DNA from: Actinocrinis sp035650855
GTDB lineage: Bacteria > Actinomycetota > Actinomycetes > Streptomycetales > Catenulisporaceae
DNA: 64,000 nucleotides
Reading direction: 5' to 3'
Assembly: GCF_035650855.1 (NCBI RefSeq)
Contig: NZ_DASRGV010000315.1
Coordinates: 1-64,000 of the forward strand
Shown here: positions 17,236 through 24,606 of the stretch, in pieces
Layout of the letters: the number at the start of each line of letters is the position of its first letter
Position numbering within the stretch: position 1 is the first letter of the stretch
Made by a program: the position numbers and the translations under genes
Notes under the pieces: generated by a model
What the model was told of the DNA's origin: nothing
The model's database searches: none
What the model saw: only the letters and a program-made list of their open reading frames with translations

Positions 17236-18584
17236 CGCGATTCCTCCCGCGCGTGCAGCCGGGCGAGCAGCCGCTCGGCGGTCGATCCGGGAGCGTCGTC
17301 GGAGGCGCGGCCGTACCCGGCCCGGGACAGCAGATCGCGGTCCAGGCCGAGGAAGGAGAACCGGGCCACGCGGGACGCCGCCGCGTCGCGCACCAGGGTG
17401 CGCAGCGCCTTCTTGGTGATCGGTCGGCCGCCGAGCCCGGCGACCACGGTGCTGCAGCGGGCCGGCACGGCGGGCGGGTCGGCCAGCGCGGCGATCAGTT
17501 CCGGGGTGATGATCCCGGCCGCGCCGGTGGAGAAGGCCCGTTCGAGCACGACCACCTGCTCGGCCCCGGCCAGCAGGGTGCGCAGCCGGTGCGCCGGGAA
17601 GGGCCGGAAGCAGGTCAGTTCCACCGCGCCGACGGCGAGTCCGTCCGCGCGGGCCTCGTCGATCACGTCTTCGAGCGTGCCGAGCACGGAGCCCATGGCG
17701 AGGAACACCGTGCGCGCTCCCTCGAGCCGGTAGCCGCGGGCCAGGCCCTCGGACGGACGGCCGACCAGTTTCGCGTAACGCTCGGCCAGCTCCGGCATCC
17801 GCAGCAGCGCCCGCTGCATCCGGCCGTGGGCGAGGAAGCGCACCTCGGTGAAGGCTTCGGGCCCGACCATCGCGCCGATGGACATAGGCACGCCCGGGTC
17901 GAGGATCTGCTGCGGCCGGTAAGGCGGCAGGAACGCGTCGACGGCCTCCTGCTCGGGCACGGCGATGCGCTCGACCGCGTGGGTGAGTACGAACCCGTCC
18001 ATGCACACCATCACCGGCACCGACAGCTCTTCGGCCAGGCGGAACGCGATCGGGTGCAGGTCGCAGGCGGCCTGGTTGTCGCGGGCGTAGAGCTGGATCC
18101 AGCCGCTGTCGCGCTGGGAGAGCGAGTCGCTCTGGTCGTTCCAGATGTTGATGGGGGCGCCGAGCGCGCGGTTCGCGACCGTGAGCACGATCGGCAGGCC
18201 GAGTCCCGCGGCGTTGTACAGCGCCTCGGCCATGAACAGCAGGCCCTGGCTCGAGGTGGCGGTGTACGTGCGCGCCCCGGCGGCCGAGGCGCCGATGGAC
18301 AGCGACATCGCGCCGAACTCCGACTCGACGTTCACGAACTCGCAGGGCGCGAGCACGCCCTGGCGTACCAGAGCACTGAGTGCCTCGACGATGTGGGTCT
18401 GCGGCGAGATCGGATAGGCGGGCACCACCTGCGGCCGGCAGCGGGCTACCGTCTCGGCCACCGCGCGGGAGCCCTCGACGGCGCGTCCCGGCGCGGCCTG
18501 CTGCGCGGCGGCCGGGCCGGCCTTGGCCGCGGGGGCGTTCGCCGGCGTGATGCCGCGGCGTGCGGATACGTCAGGAGCGGGCAC
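17232..18584 (-). CDS. 2-oxoacid:ferredoxin oxidoreductase, alpha subunit
   Basis: The 450-residue alpha subunit carries the pyrimidine-binding half of the TPP site. AYPISPQTHIVE, VESEFGAMSLSIGASAAG and TATSSQGLLFMAEALY are family signatures. The C-terminal transketolase-like region has GSVLGTLEDVIDEARADG. I chose a GTG at 18584 because GGAGG lies seven bases upstream and it slightly overlaps the gamma gene; a more distant ATG at 18644 would lie deep in that gene. The first 50 residues are Ala/Pro-rich and unlike the core. Substrate (pyruvate or a branched 2-oxoacid) is not certain. Confidence 0.88.
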   Translation of the reverse strand: MPAPDVSARRGITPANAPAAKAGPAAAQQAAPGRAVEGSRAVAETVARCRPQVVPAYPISPQTHIVEALSALVRQGVLAPCEFVNVESEFGAMSLSIGASAAGARTYTATSSQGLLFMAEALYNAAGLGLPIVLTVANRALGAPINIWNDQSDSLSQRDSGWIQLYARDNQAACDLHPIAFRLAEELSVPVMVCMDGFVLTHAVERIAVPEQEAVDAFLPPYRPQQILDPGVPMSIGAMVGPEAFTEVRFLAHGRMQRALLRMPELAERYAKLVGRPSEGLARGYRLEGARTVFLAMGSVLGTLEDVIDEARADGLAVGAVELTCFRPFPAHRLRTLLAGAEQVVVLERAFSTGAAGIITPELIAALADPPAVPARCSTVVAGLGGRPITKKALRTLVRDAAASRVARFSFLGLDRDLLSRAGYGRASDDAPGSTAERLLARLHAREESR

Positions 18585-19299
18585 CGGGCACCTCCGGGGT
18601 CGAATACGCGGCGGACTCGGCCCCGTCGCGGGCGTCGTCCTCATAGAAGCGGTCGCCGGCGCGCCGGATGTGCTCGAAGGCGTCGGCGGCGGCCTCGGCG
18701 TTCGCTTCGGCCACCCGGCCGGAGAAGCGCGCGGCGATCGCGTCGCGCACGGCGGCGAGCGGGACGATGCCGGTCGCCGCGGCGGCGGCGCCGAGCATGG
18801 CCGCGTTCGGCAGCGGGCGGCCGGTGCGCTGCCGGGCGAATTCGGTGGCGGGCACGGTGCGCACCCGCACGGCGCACAGCGTCATGCCGGCCGCGTCTCG
18901 GGCCGCCGGCCGGGTCAGGCCGGTGTTCGTGACGTCCGTGCCGTTTGCTTCGGTATGGCCTGAGCCGTTGGTCAGCACGGTGGCGGCCGCCGCGTCGTCG
19001 GGCGCGGTGGTGTTGATCAGGGCGGTGCCGCCGGGCTTGAGGCCGTCGAAGACGAAGCGCTGGCGCAGCAGCGTCGCGTCGAGGACGATCACCAGGTCGG
19101 GCTCGGTCACCGGTTCGCGGGACCGGATCGGCTGCTCGTCGATCCGGCAGTACGCCTCGACCGGAGCGCCGGTGCGCTCCGAGCCGAAACTGGGGAAAGC
19201 CAGCGCGTAGCGGCCGTCGGCGATCGCCGCCCAGGCGATCAGCTCGGCGGCGGTGACGACGCCCTGGCCGCCGCGTCCGTGCAGTCTGATCTGGTACAT
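18571..19299 (-). CDS. 2-oxoacid:ferredoxin oxidoreductase, gamma subunit
   Basis: Gamma subunit of the complex (242 residues). It starts with MYQIRLHGRGGQGVVTAAE, the family signature, and has FPSFGSERTGAPVEAY. A purine-rich ribosome site (GGGAGGAGG) precedes the ATG. As first gene of the minus-strand operon it sits next to the promoter region shared with the divergent CBS gene. An Ala/Asn/Thr-rich insertion of about 35 residues near position 110 is longer than in most homologues. The order gamma-alpha-beta, then the fused oxidoreductase, suggests a working complex. Confidence 0.88.
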   Translation of the reverse strand: MYQIRLHGRGGQGVVTAAELIAWAAIADGRYALAFPSFGSERTGAPVEAYCRIDEQPIRSREPVTEPDLVIVLDATLLRQRFVFDGLKPGGTALINTTAPDDAAAATVLTNGSGHTEANGTDVTNTGLTRPAARDAAGMTLCAVRVRTVPATEFARQRTGRPLPNAAMLGAAAAATGIVPLAAVRDAIAARFSGRVAEANAEAAADAFEHIRRAGDRFYEDDARDGAESAAYSTPEVPGARS

Positions 19300-19386
19300 G
19301 ACGCTCCGCCTCCTCCCTGGCATCCTCGCCCGCCGCCCCCGCGGGTCCCAGGGTCCTGAGACCTGGGCCTGGCGGGCCGAAGGGCC

Positions 19387-19496
19387 GGGACTCGGCACCG
19401 CTGTGGCCCGCCTGGGTCACGGCGGCGGCGCGACCGTGCACGGCCGAGGCACTGCGGCGGTGTCGGCCGGTCGGCCCCGGACGGGACCTTCGACCG
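19387..19496. promoter_or_regulatory. DosR/DevR-like boxes in the divergent PFOR/CBS promoter region
   Basis: GGGACTCGGCACCG (19387-19400) and GGGACCTTCGACCG (19483-19496) each keep the GGGAC half-site with a degenerate second half. The first lies about 90 bases before the PFOR gamma start, the second about 75 bases before the CBS start. Neither is a perfect palindrome, so the call rests on repetition of the pattern in this region. Confidence 0.35.
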
Positions 19497-19568
19497 TGTC
19501 CGGTGCCCGCGTTCCGCGCGACGCTGGAAGGACGAGCAGTGGCAGGGCCTACGTCGAGGAGGTCGCTG

Positions 19569-20261
19569 ATGTCAGCAACCGTACGCAGCGTGATGACGAG
19601 CGAGGCGGTCTCAGTGCGCGTCTACACGCCGTACAAGCAGATCGTGCGCATCCTGCTCGACTACGGCATCAGCGCGGTGCCGGTGGTCGACGAGACCGGG
19701 CACGTCCTGGGCATCGTGTCCCAGGCCGACCTGATCGAGAAGGAGGCCGCACAGGCGCGCTCGACCTCGGCCGCCCATCGCCCGGCGACCTGGCACAGCC
19801 GCACGTCCCGGACGAAGGCCCACGCGGTCTCCGCCGACACGCTGATGACCGGCCCGGCGATCACCATCGGCCCGGATGCGGACCTGAACAGCGCCGCGCT
19901 GCTGATGAGCAAGCACAACGTCAAGCGGCTGCCCGTCGTGGACGCCGAGGGCCGGCTGCTCGGCGTGGTCAGCCGCGGCGACCTGCTCGTGCCGTTCCTG
20001 CGCTCGGACATCGAGATCCACGACGAGATCCTCAACCGGGTCCTGCTGACCGAGATGTGCGTGGATCCGCACTCCATCGACGTGAAGATCGCCGACGGCG
20101 TGGTGACGCTCAGCGGCCGGATGGAGAACGAGTTCGTCGCCCGCGACACGGCGGCGCGGGTGCAGGCGATCGACGGCGTCATCGAGGTCGTCGACTACCT
20201 GACTCCCGAGCCGGGCGAGGACCAGCCGCAGCGGCTGCCGTTCCGCACTCCCGTGTACTGA
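19569..20261 (+). CDS. CBS-pair and BON domain protein
   Basis: The 230 residues contain two CBS motifs (TVRSVMTSEAVSV ... ISAVPVVDETGHVLGIVS and DTLMTGPAITI ... VKRLPVVDAEGRLLGVVSRGD) followed by a C-terminal BON domain (VDVKIADGVVTLSGRMEN-like). CBS pairs bind adenine nucleotides and report energy state; BON domains bind phospholipid or protein partners. The ATG was chosen because GAGGAGG stands seven bases upstream; an earlier ATG lacks a site. Proteins of this build are frequent in actinobacterial hypoxia regulons. No catalytic domain is present, so it is probably a sensor or regulator. Confidence 0.87.
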   Translation: MSATVRSVMTSEAVSVRVYTPYKQIVRILLDYGISAVPVVDETGHVLGIVSQADLIEKEAAQARSTSAAHRPATWHSRTSRTKAHAVSADTLMTGPAITIGPDADLNSAALLMSKHNVKRLPVVDAEGRLLGVVSRGDLLVPFLRSDIEIHDEILNRVLLTEMCVDPHSIDVKIADGVVTLSGRMENEFVARDTAARVQAIDGVIEVVDYLTPEPGEDQPQRLPFRTPVY

Positions 20262-20283
20262 TTGATGTACTGATCCCCGCCAT

Positions 20284-20321
20284 AAGGGAGGGCCCCCGGG
20301 ACATCCCGGGGCCCCTCCCTT
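20284..20321 (+). terminator. Strong hairpin after the CBS-BON gene
   Basis: A 17-base stem with one mismatch (AAGGGAGGGCCCCCGGG and its partner) around the loop ACAT, 23 bases after the CBS stop. There is no long T-run, but the stem is very stable, and it separates the convergent CBS and GAPDH genes, so it may end transcription from both sides. Confidence 0.75.
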
Positions 20322-20374
20322 CGCTTCGGCGCTTGAGGCGTCAGGCGGAGCGCCGCGCCCGTGCGTCGCCGTCG

Positions 20375-21370
20375 CTACAGCCGGGCGCCGACGTACTCGG
20401 CCAGGTCTGCCAGCCGCTCGGTGTAGCCCCACTCGTTGTCGTACCAGCCGAAGACCTTCACCAGCTCGCCGCTCGACTGGGTCAGCGCCCCGTCGAGCAC
20501 GCACGAGGCCGGGTCACCGACGATGTCGGTGGAGACCAGCGGCTCGTCCGAGACCCGCACGATGCCGCGCAGCCGCTCCTCGGCGTCGTGCGCGAAGGCC
20601 GCGTTGATCTCCGCGGGGGTCGCCGGGCGGGCCAGCACCGCGGCCAGGTCCACCAGCGATCCGGTCGGCACCGGGACGCGCACCGCGATGCCGTCGAGCA
20701 GCCCCGCGGTCTGCGGGATGACCAGGCCGATCGCCTTCGCCGCGCCGGTGCTGGTCGGGATCACGTTGAGCGCGGCGGCCCGGGCCCGGCGCAGGTCCTT
20801 GTGCGGGCCGTCGAGCAGCTGCTGGTCGTTGGTGTAGCCGTGAATGGTGGTCAGGAAGCCGCGCACCAGGCCGAAGTGCCGGTGCAGTACGTCGACCATC
20901 GGCGCCGCGCAGTTGGTGGTGCAGGACGCGTTGGAGATGACGTGGTGGTGCGCCGGGTCGTAGTCGTCCTGGTTCACACCCATCACGACGGTCACGTCGA
21001 CCGCGCCCTTCGCCGGCGCGGAGATCAGCACCTTGCGGGCGCCGGCCTCCAGGTGCGCGGCGGCCAGCGGGCCGGTGCGGAACTTGCCGGTCGACTCGAT
21101 CACGAGGTCGACCCCGAGCTGCGACCACGGCAGCTGCTCGGGGTCGCGCTGCGCGAACACGGCGATCTTGCGGCCGTCCACGATCAGCGCGTCGTCGGCG
21201 TGCTCGACCCGGCCGCGCAGGCGCCCGTAGGTCGAGTCGTGGGCCAGCAGGTGGGCCAGGGTCGCGGCGTCGGTCACGTCGTTGACCGCGACGACCTCGA
21301 GCCCGCGCTCCAGCGCGATGCGGGTGAAGACCCGGCCGACCCGGCCGAATCCGTTGACGGCGATTCTCAT
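20375..21370 (-). CDS. gap: Glyceraldehyde-3-phosphate dehydrogenase, type I
   Basis: Glycolytic enzyme oxidising glyceraldehyde-3-phosphate with NAD(P) and phosphate. MRIAVNGFGRVGR begins the Rossmann fold and SNASCTTNC carries catalytic Cys150. The sequence ends with the expected WYDNEWGYTERLADL. The 331 residues are complete. The ATG at 21370 follows AGGAGG; an upstream in-frame ATG would cover the ribosome site. Its promoter region holds a GGGAC/GTCCC palindrome and is shared with a universal stress protein gene, so this may be a hypoxia-specific GAPDH distinct from the housekeeping copy. Confidence 0.95.
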   Translation of the reverse strand: MRIAVNGFGRVGRVFTRIALERGLEVVAVNDVTDAATLAHLLAHDSTYGRLRGRVEHADDALIVDGRKIAVFAQRDPEQLPWSQLGVDLVIESTGKFRTGPLAAAHLEAGARKVLISAPAKGAVDVTVVMGVNQDDYDPAHHHVISNASCTTNCAAPMVDVLHRHFGLVRGFLTTIHGYTNDQQLLDGPHKDLRRARAAALNVIPTSTGAAKAIGLVIPQTAGLLDGIAVRVPVPTGSLVDLAAVLARPATPAEINAAFAHDAEERLRGIVRVSDEPLVSTDIVGDPASCVLDGALTQSSGELVKVFGWYDNEWGYTERLADLAEYVGARL

Positions 21371-21447
21371 CAAAGCCTCCTGGTAAAACAACCTTTCCCG
21401 GCCTCAGCCTCCCGCCGCGGCGACCGAGTCGGCAGGGCCGGGCGGCC

Positions 21448-21461
21448 CGGGACAAGTCCCG
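21448..21461. promoter_or_regulatory. GGGAC/GTCCC inverted repeat between gap and the stress protein gene
   Basis: CGGGACAAGTCCCG has perfect six-base arms around AA. It differs from the usual DosR core by a two-base instead of four-base centre, so it may bind a different regulator. It lies 78 bases before the gap start and 116 bases before the stress gene start. Confidence 0.4.
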
Positions 21462-21576
21462 CACGACCCGGGCCGAACGCCTCTGCCCGTCGACCGGGGC
21501 GCGCAGGAGGATGAGTTAAAGGCAGGGCGTTGATCCGTGGCGCTCCGCGTGGGCTTGTGATCGCCTTGGAGCTGTC

Positions 21577-22443
21577 ATGATTCAGACACCTTCGACGCCG
21601 CAGCGCATCGTCGTCGGCGTCGACTCCTCCGATAACGCGCTGCACGCTGCGATCTGGGCTGCACGCCAGGCAGTCGACCTCGGTGTGCCGCTTCTCGTCG
21701 TACACGCCCTCGATCTGGGCGCGACCAGCATCTACTCCACGGCCGTCGGCTACACCGAGGCCCGCAGGGAGGATGGCGCCACGCTGCTCGGCCAGGTGGC
21801 GCGCACGCTGCGGGAGAAGGTCCGCGGCGTGATCGTCGACACCGAGCTGTTCGACCAGGGCGCGCCGCAGACGCTGGTGGCCCTCAGCAACGAGTCGACC
21901 CTCGTCGTCTCCGGCACCCGCGGGCACGGCGGCTTCGCCGGGCTGCTGCTCGGATCGGTCAGCCTGAAGCTCGCCGGGCACTCCCACGGCCCGGTCGCCG
22001 TCGTGCGCGCAGGCGAGCCGAGCGAGCCGGAGAACGCGATCGTGCTGGGCGTGGAGCCGGAGGAGCACGAGGCGCCGATCCGCTTCGCGTTCGCGCTGGC
22101 GGCGCAGCTGGGCGCGACGCTCGACGTCGTGCGCGCCTGGTGGCCGCAGGCCGCGTACGGCGGTTACTACTCGGCGGACATCGGGATCGCCGAGCGCGAC
22201 CACGCCGTGGACGTGGAAGGGCTTATCAAGGCGCTGCGTGAGGAGTACCCGGGCGTCAAGGTCTTCGTGAGCCCGATGCGCGGCAACCCCGTGCCGATGC
22301 TCCTGGAGGCTTCACGCGGCGCGCGGCTGCTCGTCGTCGGCGCGCATCGCAAGCACAGCCCGCTCTCGGTCGGAGCCGGCTACGTCGTGCAGGGTTTGCT
22401 GTCGCACGCCGCTACGCCGGTGGCCGTGGTTCCGGTCGTCTGA
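21577..22443 (+). CDS. Tandem universal stress protein (UspA family)
   Basis: The 288 residues contain two UspA domains. The first starts QRIVVGVDSSDNALHA and ends with the ATP-binding pattern SGTRGHGGFAGLLLGSVS. The second starts IVLGVEPEEHEAPIRF and ends VVGAHRKHSPLSVGAGYVVQ, where the nucleotide motif is less perfect. Tandem Usp proteins are classic members of the DosR dormancy regulon in actinobacteria, and the shared upstream palindrome fits. The likely role is ATP-dependent signalling under energy limitation. Confidence 0.9.
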   Translation: MIQTPSTPQRIVVGVDSSDNALHAAIWAARQAVDLGVPLLVVHALDLGATSIYSTAVGYTEARREDGATLLGQVARTLREKVRGVIVDTELFDQGAPQTLVALSNESTLVVSGTRGHGGFAGLLLGSVSLKLAGHSHGPVAVVRAGEPSEPENAIVLGVEPEEHEAPIRFAFALAAQLGATLDVVRAWWPQAAYGGYYSADIGIAERDHAVDVEGLIKALREEYPGVKVFVSPMRGNPVPMLLEASRGARLLVVGAHRKHSPLSVGAGYVVQGLLSHAATPVAVVPVV

Positions 22444-22473
22444 GTTTGCCGCGAGAGCTGACCGGCGCACGGG

Positions 22474-23898
22474 CTACTTGCGCGCGTGCCCATCCAGGAT
22501 GTGCGCGACCACTTCGGTCACCCGCTGCGCGAACGCGATGTTCAGCCACTCGTCGGGGCCGTGCGCGTTCGAGTCGGCGCCGAGCGCGCCGGTGGCGAGG
22601 AAGTCAGCGTTTTGATACTTACGTCCGAGCAGTTCCATGAACGGTACCGAGCCGCCGCAGCCGAGGACGGCGTGGGGGCGGCCGAACACCTCAGCGCCGA
22701 CGCGCGCCAGTGCCGCGCGCAGCCAGGGTGCCGGTGCGGGCGCGGCCCAGCCGTTCATGGTGAGCCTGTCTGAAAGCTCGACTTTCGCGCCGGCCGGTAC
22801 GTCCGTCGTCAGCGTCTTTTCCAGCGCGGCGAGCGCGGCCTGCGCATCGGCTGTGGGCGGCACGCGGAAGCTGAGCTTGAGCGAGGCCGCGGGGCGCAGC
22901 ACGTTGCCCGCGTCCGCCGGCTTCGGAAGTCCGGCCGCTCCGGTGACCGTCAGCGCGGGCCGCCACGTGTTGTTGAGCAAGAGCTCTGCTTCATCCGCGC
23001 CGGCGGCCGGAAACGGCGCGACCATCGGGAAGCGTCCGGCGATCAGGCCCGGCGCCAGCGCGGCGGCGTCACGGGCCGCGGTATGGCGCTCCGGCGGCAG
23101 GGCCACGTGCATCGCAGGGATCTTTATCTCTCCGCTCGCCGCGTCTTCGACCCGGTCGAGCAGGTGCCGCAGGACGCGGAACGGATCGGGGACGATGCCG
23201 CCGGCCAATCCCGAATGCTGCGGCGTTTCGAGCACGCGCGCGGTCACCGTCAGCTGAACCAGGCCGCGCAGGCTGTCGGTGAGCCATAGGCGCTCGTAGT
23301 CGATGCCCCCGATGTCGAGGCAGACGACCAGCGACACGTGTGCGAGCCGCTGACTCAGCAGGTCGAGGTACGCGGGCAGATCGGTGCTGCCGGACTCCTC
23401 GCAGGTTTCGAGCAGGATCACCGTGCGCGCGTGCTCACCGCCGGCCGCGCGAACCGCCTCCAGCGCCGTCGTCGCCGCGTAGCCCGAATAGCCGTCGTCC
23501 ACTGCGCCGCGACCGTACAACCGACCGCCACGGAGCACCGGTTTCCAGGGCTCAAGTCCGGCGGACCAGCCGTCGAGCGGCGGCTGTTTGTCGAGATGGC
23601 CGTAGAGGATCACGGTGCCGGCGTTTCGCGCCGCGGCGCCCGCCGTCGCCGGGATGTCGGCGATCAGCAGCGGCGAGCGGCCTTCCAGCGTCAACGTCTC
23701 GATGCGGGCGCCCGGTAGTGCGCGCGCCGTGATCCACGCGCCGACGTGCTCGGTGGCCGCCCGAAGGTGACCGTTCGCCGCCCAGGACGCGTCGTACAGC
23801 GGGGAGAGCGCGGGGATTCGCACGAACTCGGCCAGGCTCGGCAGAGCCGATCGGGTCCAGAGCTCGTCCACCAGTCGCCGTATCGTGTGCGCGTCCAT
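22474..23898 (-). CDS. M20 family metallopeptidase (dipeptidase)
   Basis: Cytoplasmic zinc peptidase of 474 residues. The M20 metal-site motifs are visible: ILYGHLDKQPPLDGW with the first His and Asp ligand, GRGAVDDGYSG with the bridging Asp, and LLETCEESGSTDLP with the catalytic Glu pair. A lid/dimerisation domain follows. Homologues hydrolyse di- and tripeptides or N-acyl amino acids. The ATG is the first in frame. It is followed, on the same strand, only by the convergent stress gene. Substrate is unknown; a link with the nearby halogenase cassette is possible but not supported. Confidence 0.85.
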   Translation of the reverse strand: MDAHTIRRLVDELWTRSALPSLAEFVRIPALSPLYDASWAANGHLRAATEHVGAWITARALPGARIETLTLEGRSPLLIADIPATAGAAARNAGTVILYGHLDKQPPLDGWSAGLEPWKPVLRGGRLYGRGAVDDGYSGYAATTALEAVRAAGGEHARTVILLETCEESGSTDLPAYLDLLSQRLAHVSLVVCLDIGGIDYERLWLTDSLRGLVQLTVTARVLETPQHSGLAGGIVPDPFRVLRHLLDRVEDAASGEIKIPAMHVALPPERHTAARDAAALAPGLIAGRFPMVAPFPAAGADEAELLLNNTWRPALTVTGAAGLPKPADAGNVLRPAASLKLSFRVPPTADAQAALAALEKTLTTDVPAGAKVELSDRLTMNGWAAPAPAPWLRAALARVGAEVFGRPHAVLGCGGSVPFMELLGRKYQNADFLATGALGADSNAHGPDEWLNIAFAQRVTEVVAHILDGHARK

Positions 23899-24033
23899 GG
23901 GGTCGCCTTCCCGCGGGCGAAGGAGCCTGTCAGGGCTCTGCGGTTCGGTGGCGAGAGGCGGCGCGGCGAGCCTGGGGTGGCCGCCGGGTCGGCGCTGGGT
24001 TCGACCCGACGGCCACGAGCGGCGCCCGAGCCG

Positions 24034-24513
24034 TCAGCCGCGCTTGACCTTCAGCACGGTGTGCTCGGGCAGGATCTCGGTGATCTTCCCCGGAATCTTG
24101 AACACGGCGTTGGGCGTGCCGGCCGCCGCCCAGACCTCGTCGAAGGTCAGCAGGTCCTCGTCGACGAGCAGGGTGACCGGCTCCTTGTGGCCCAGCGGCG
24201 GCACCCCGCCGATGGAGTATCCGGTGGCGCTCTTGACGAAGTCCGCGTCGGCCTTCTCGATCCCGCCGCCGATGCGCTCGGCCACGGTGTCGGGGTCCAC
24301 CTGGTTCGGACCGCTGGCGAGCACGACCACCGGGGCGCCGGTGCCGGCGGCGCGGAACACCAGCGACTTGACGATCTGCGCCTTCGAGCAGCCCAGGGCC
24401 CGGGCGGCGTCGTCCGCGGTGCGGGTGGAGTCCGGCAGTTCCTGAACGGTCAGCCCGAGGCCGCGCTCGTCAAGGGCCTGCTGGAACTGTCGGGCTCGTT
24501 TGCTCAGCGTCAC
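24034..24513 (-). CDS. YbaK/ProX-type aminoacyl-tRNA deacylase
   Basis: A free-standing editing domain of 159 residues that removes mischarged amino acids from tRNA. Family features are CSKAQIVKSLVFRA with the catalytic Lys, GPNQVD, YSIGGVPPLGH and the C-terminal TVLKVKRG-type end. It lies 93 bases downstream of the adenylation gene of the halogenase cassette on the same strand. A free-standing editing enzyme beside genes for a non-proteinogenic chlorinated amino acid could protect the host from misacylation; that link is inference, as ybaK-like genes are also common housekeeping genes. Confidence 0.87.
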   Translation of the reverse strand: MTLSKRARQFQQALDERGLGLTVQELPDSTRTADDAARALGCSKAQIVKSLVFRAAGTGAPVVVLASGPNQVDPDTVAERIGGGIEKADADFVKSATGYSIGGVPPLGHKEPVTLLVDEDLLTFDEVWAAAGTPNAVFKIPGKITEILPEHTVLKVKRG

Positions 24514-24550
24514 TGGTGAAGCTCCCGGTCTCGGTTCATGGTGGTTCTCG

Positions 24551-24590
24551 GCGGTGGTCTTAGCGGCGGTGGTCTTAGCGGCGGTGCTTG
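24551..24590. repeat. 15-bp tandem repeat after the adenylation gene
   Basis: Two perfect copies of GCGGTGGTCTTAGCG followed by a partial third lie between the adenylation and YbaK genes. This is a small tandem duplication with no evident function. Confidence 0.7.
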
Positions 24591-24606
24591 GCGGCGGCTC
24601 GACGGG

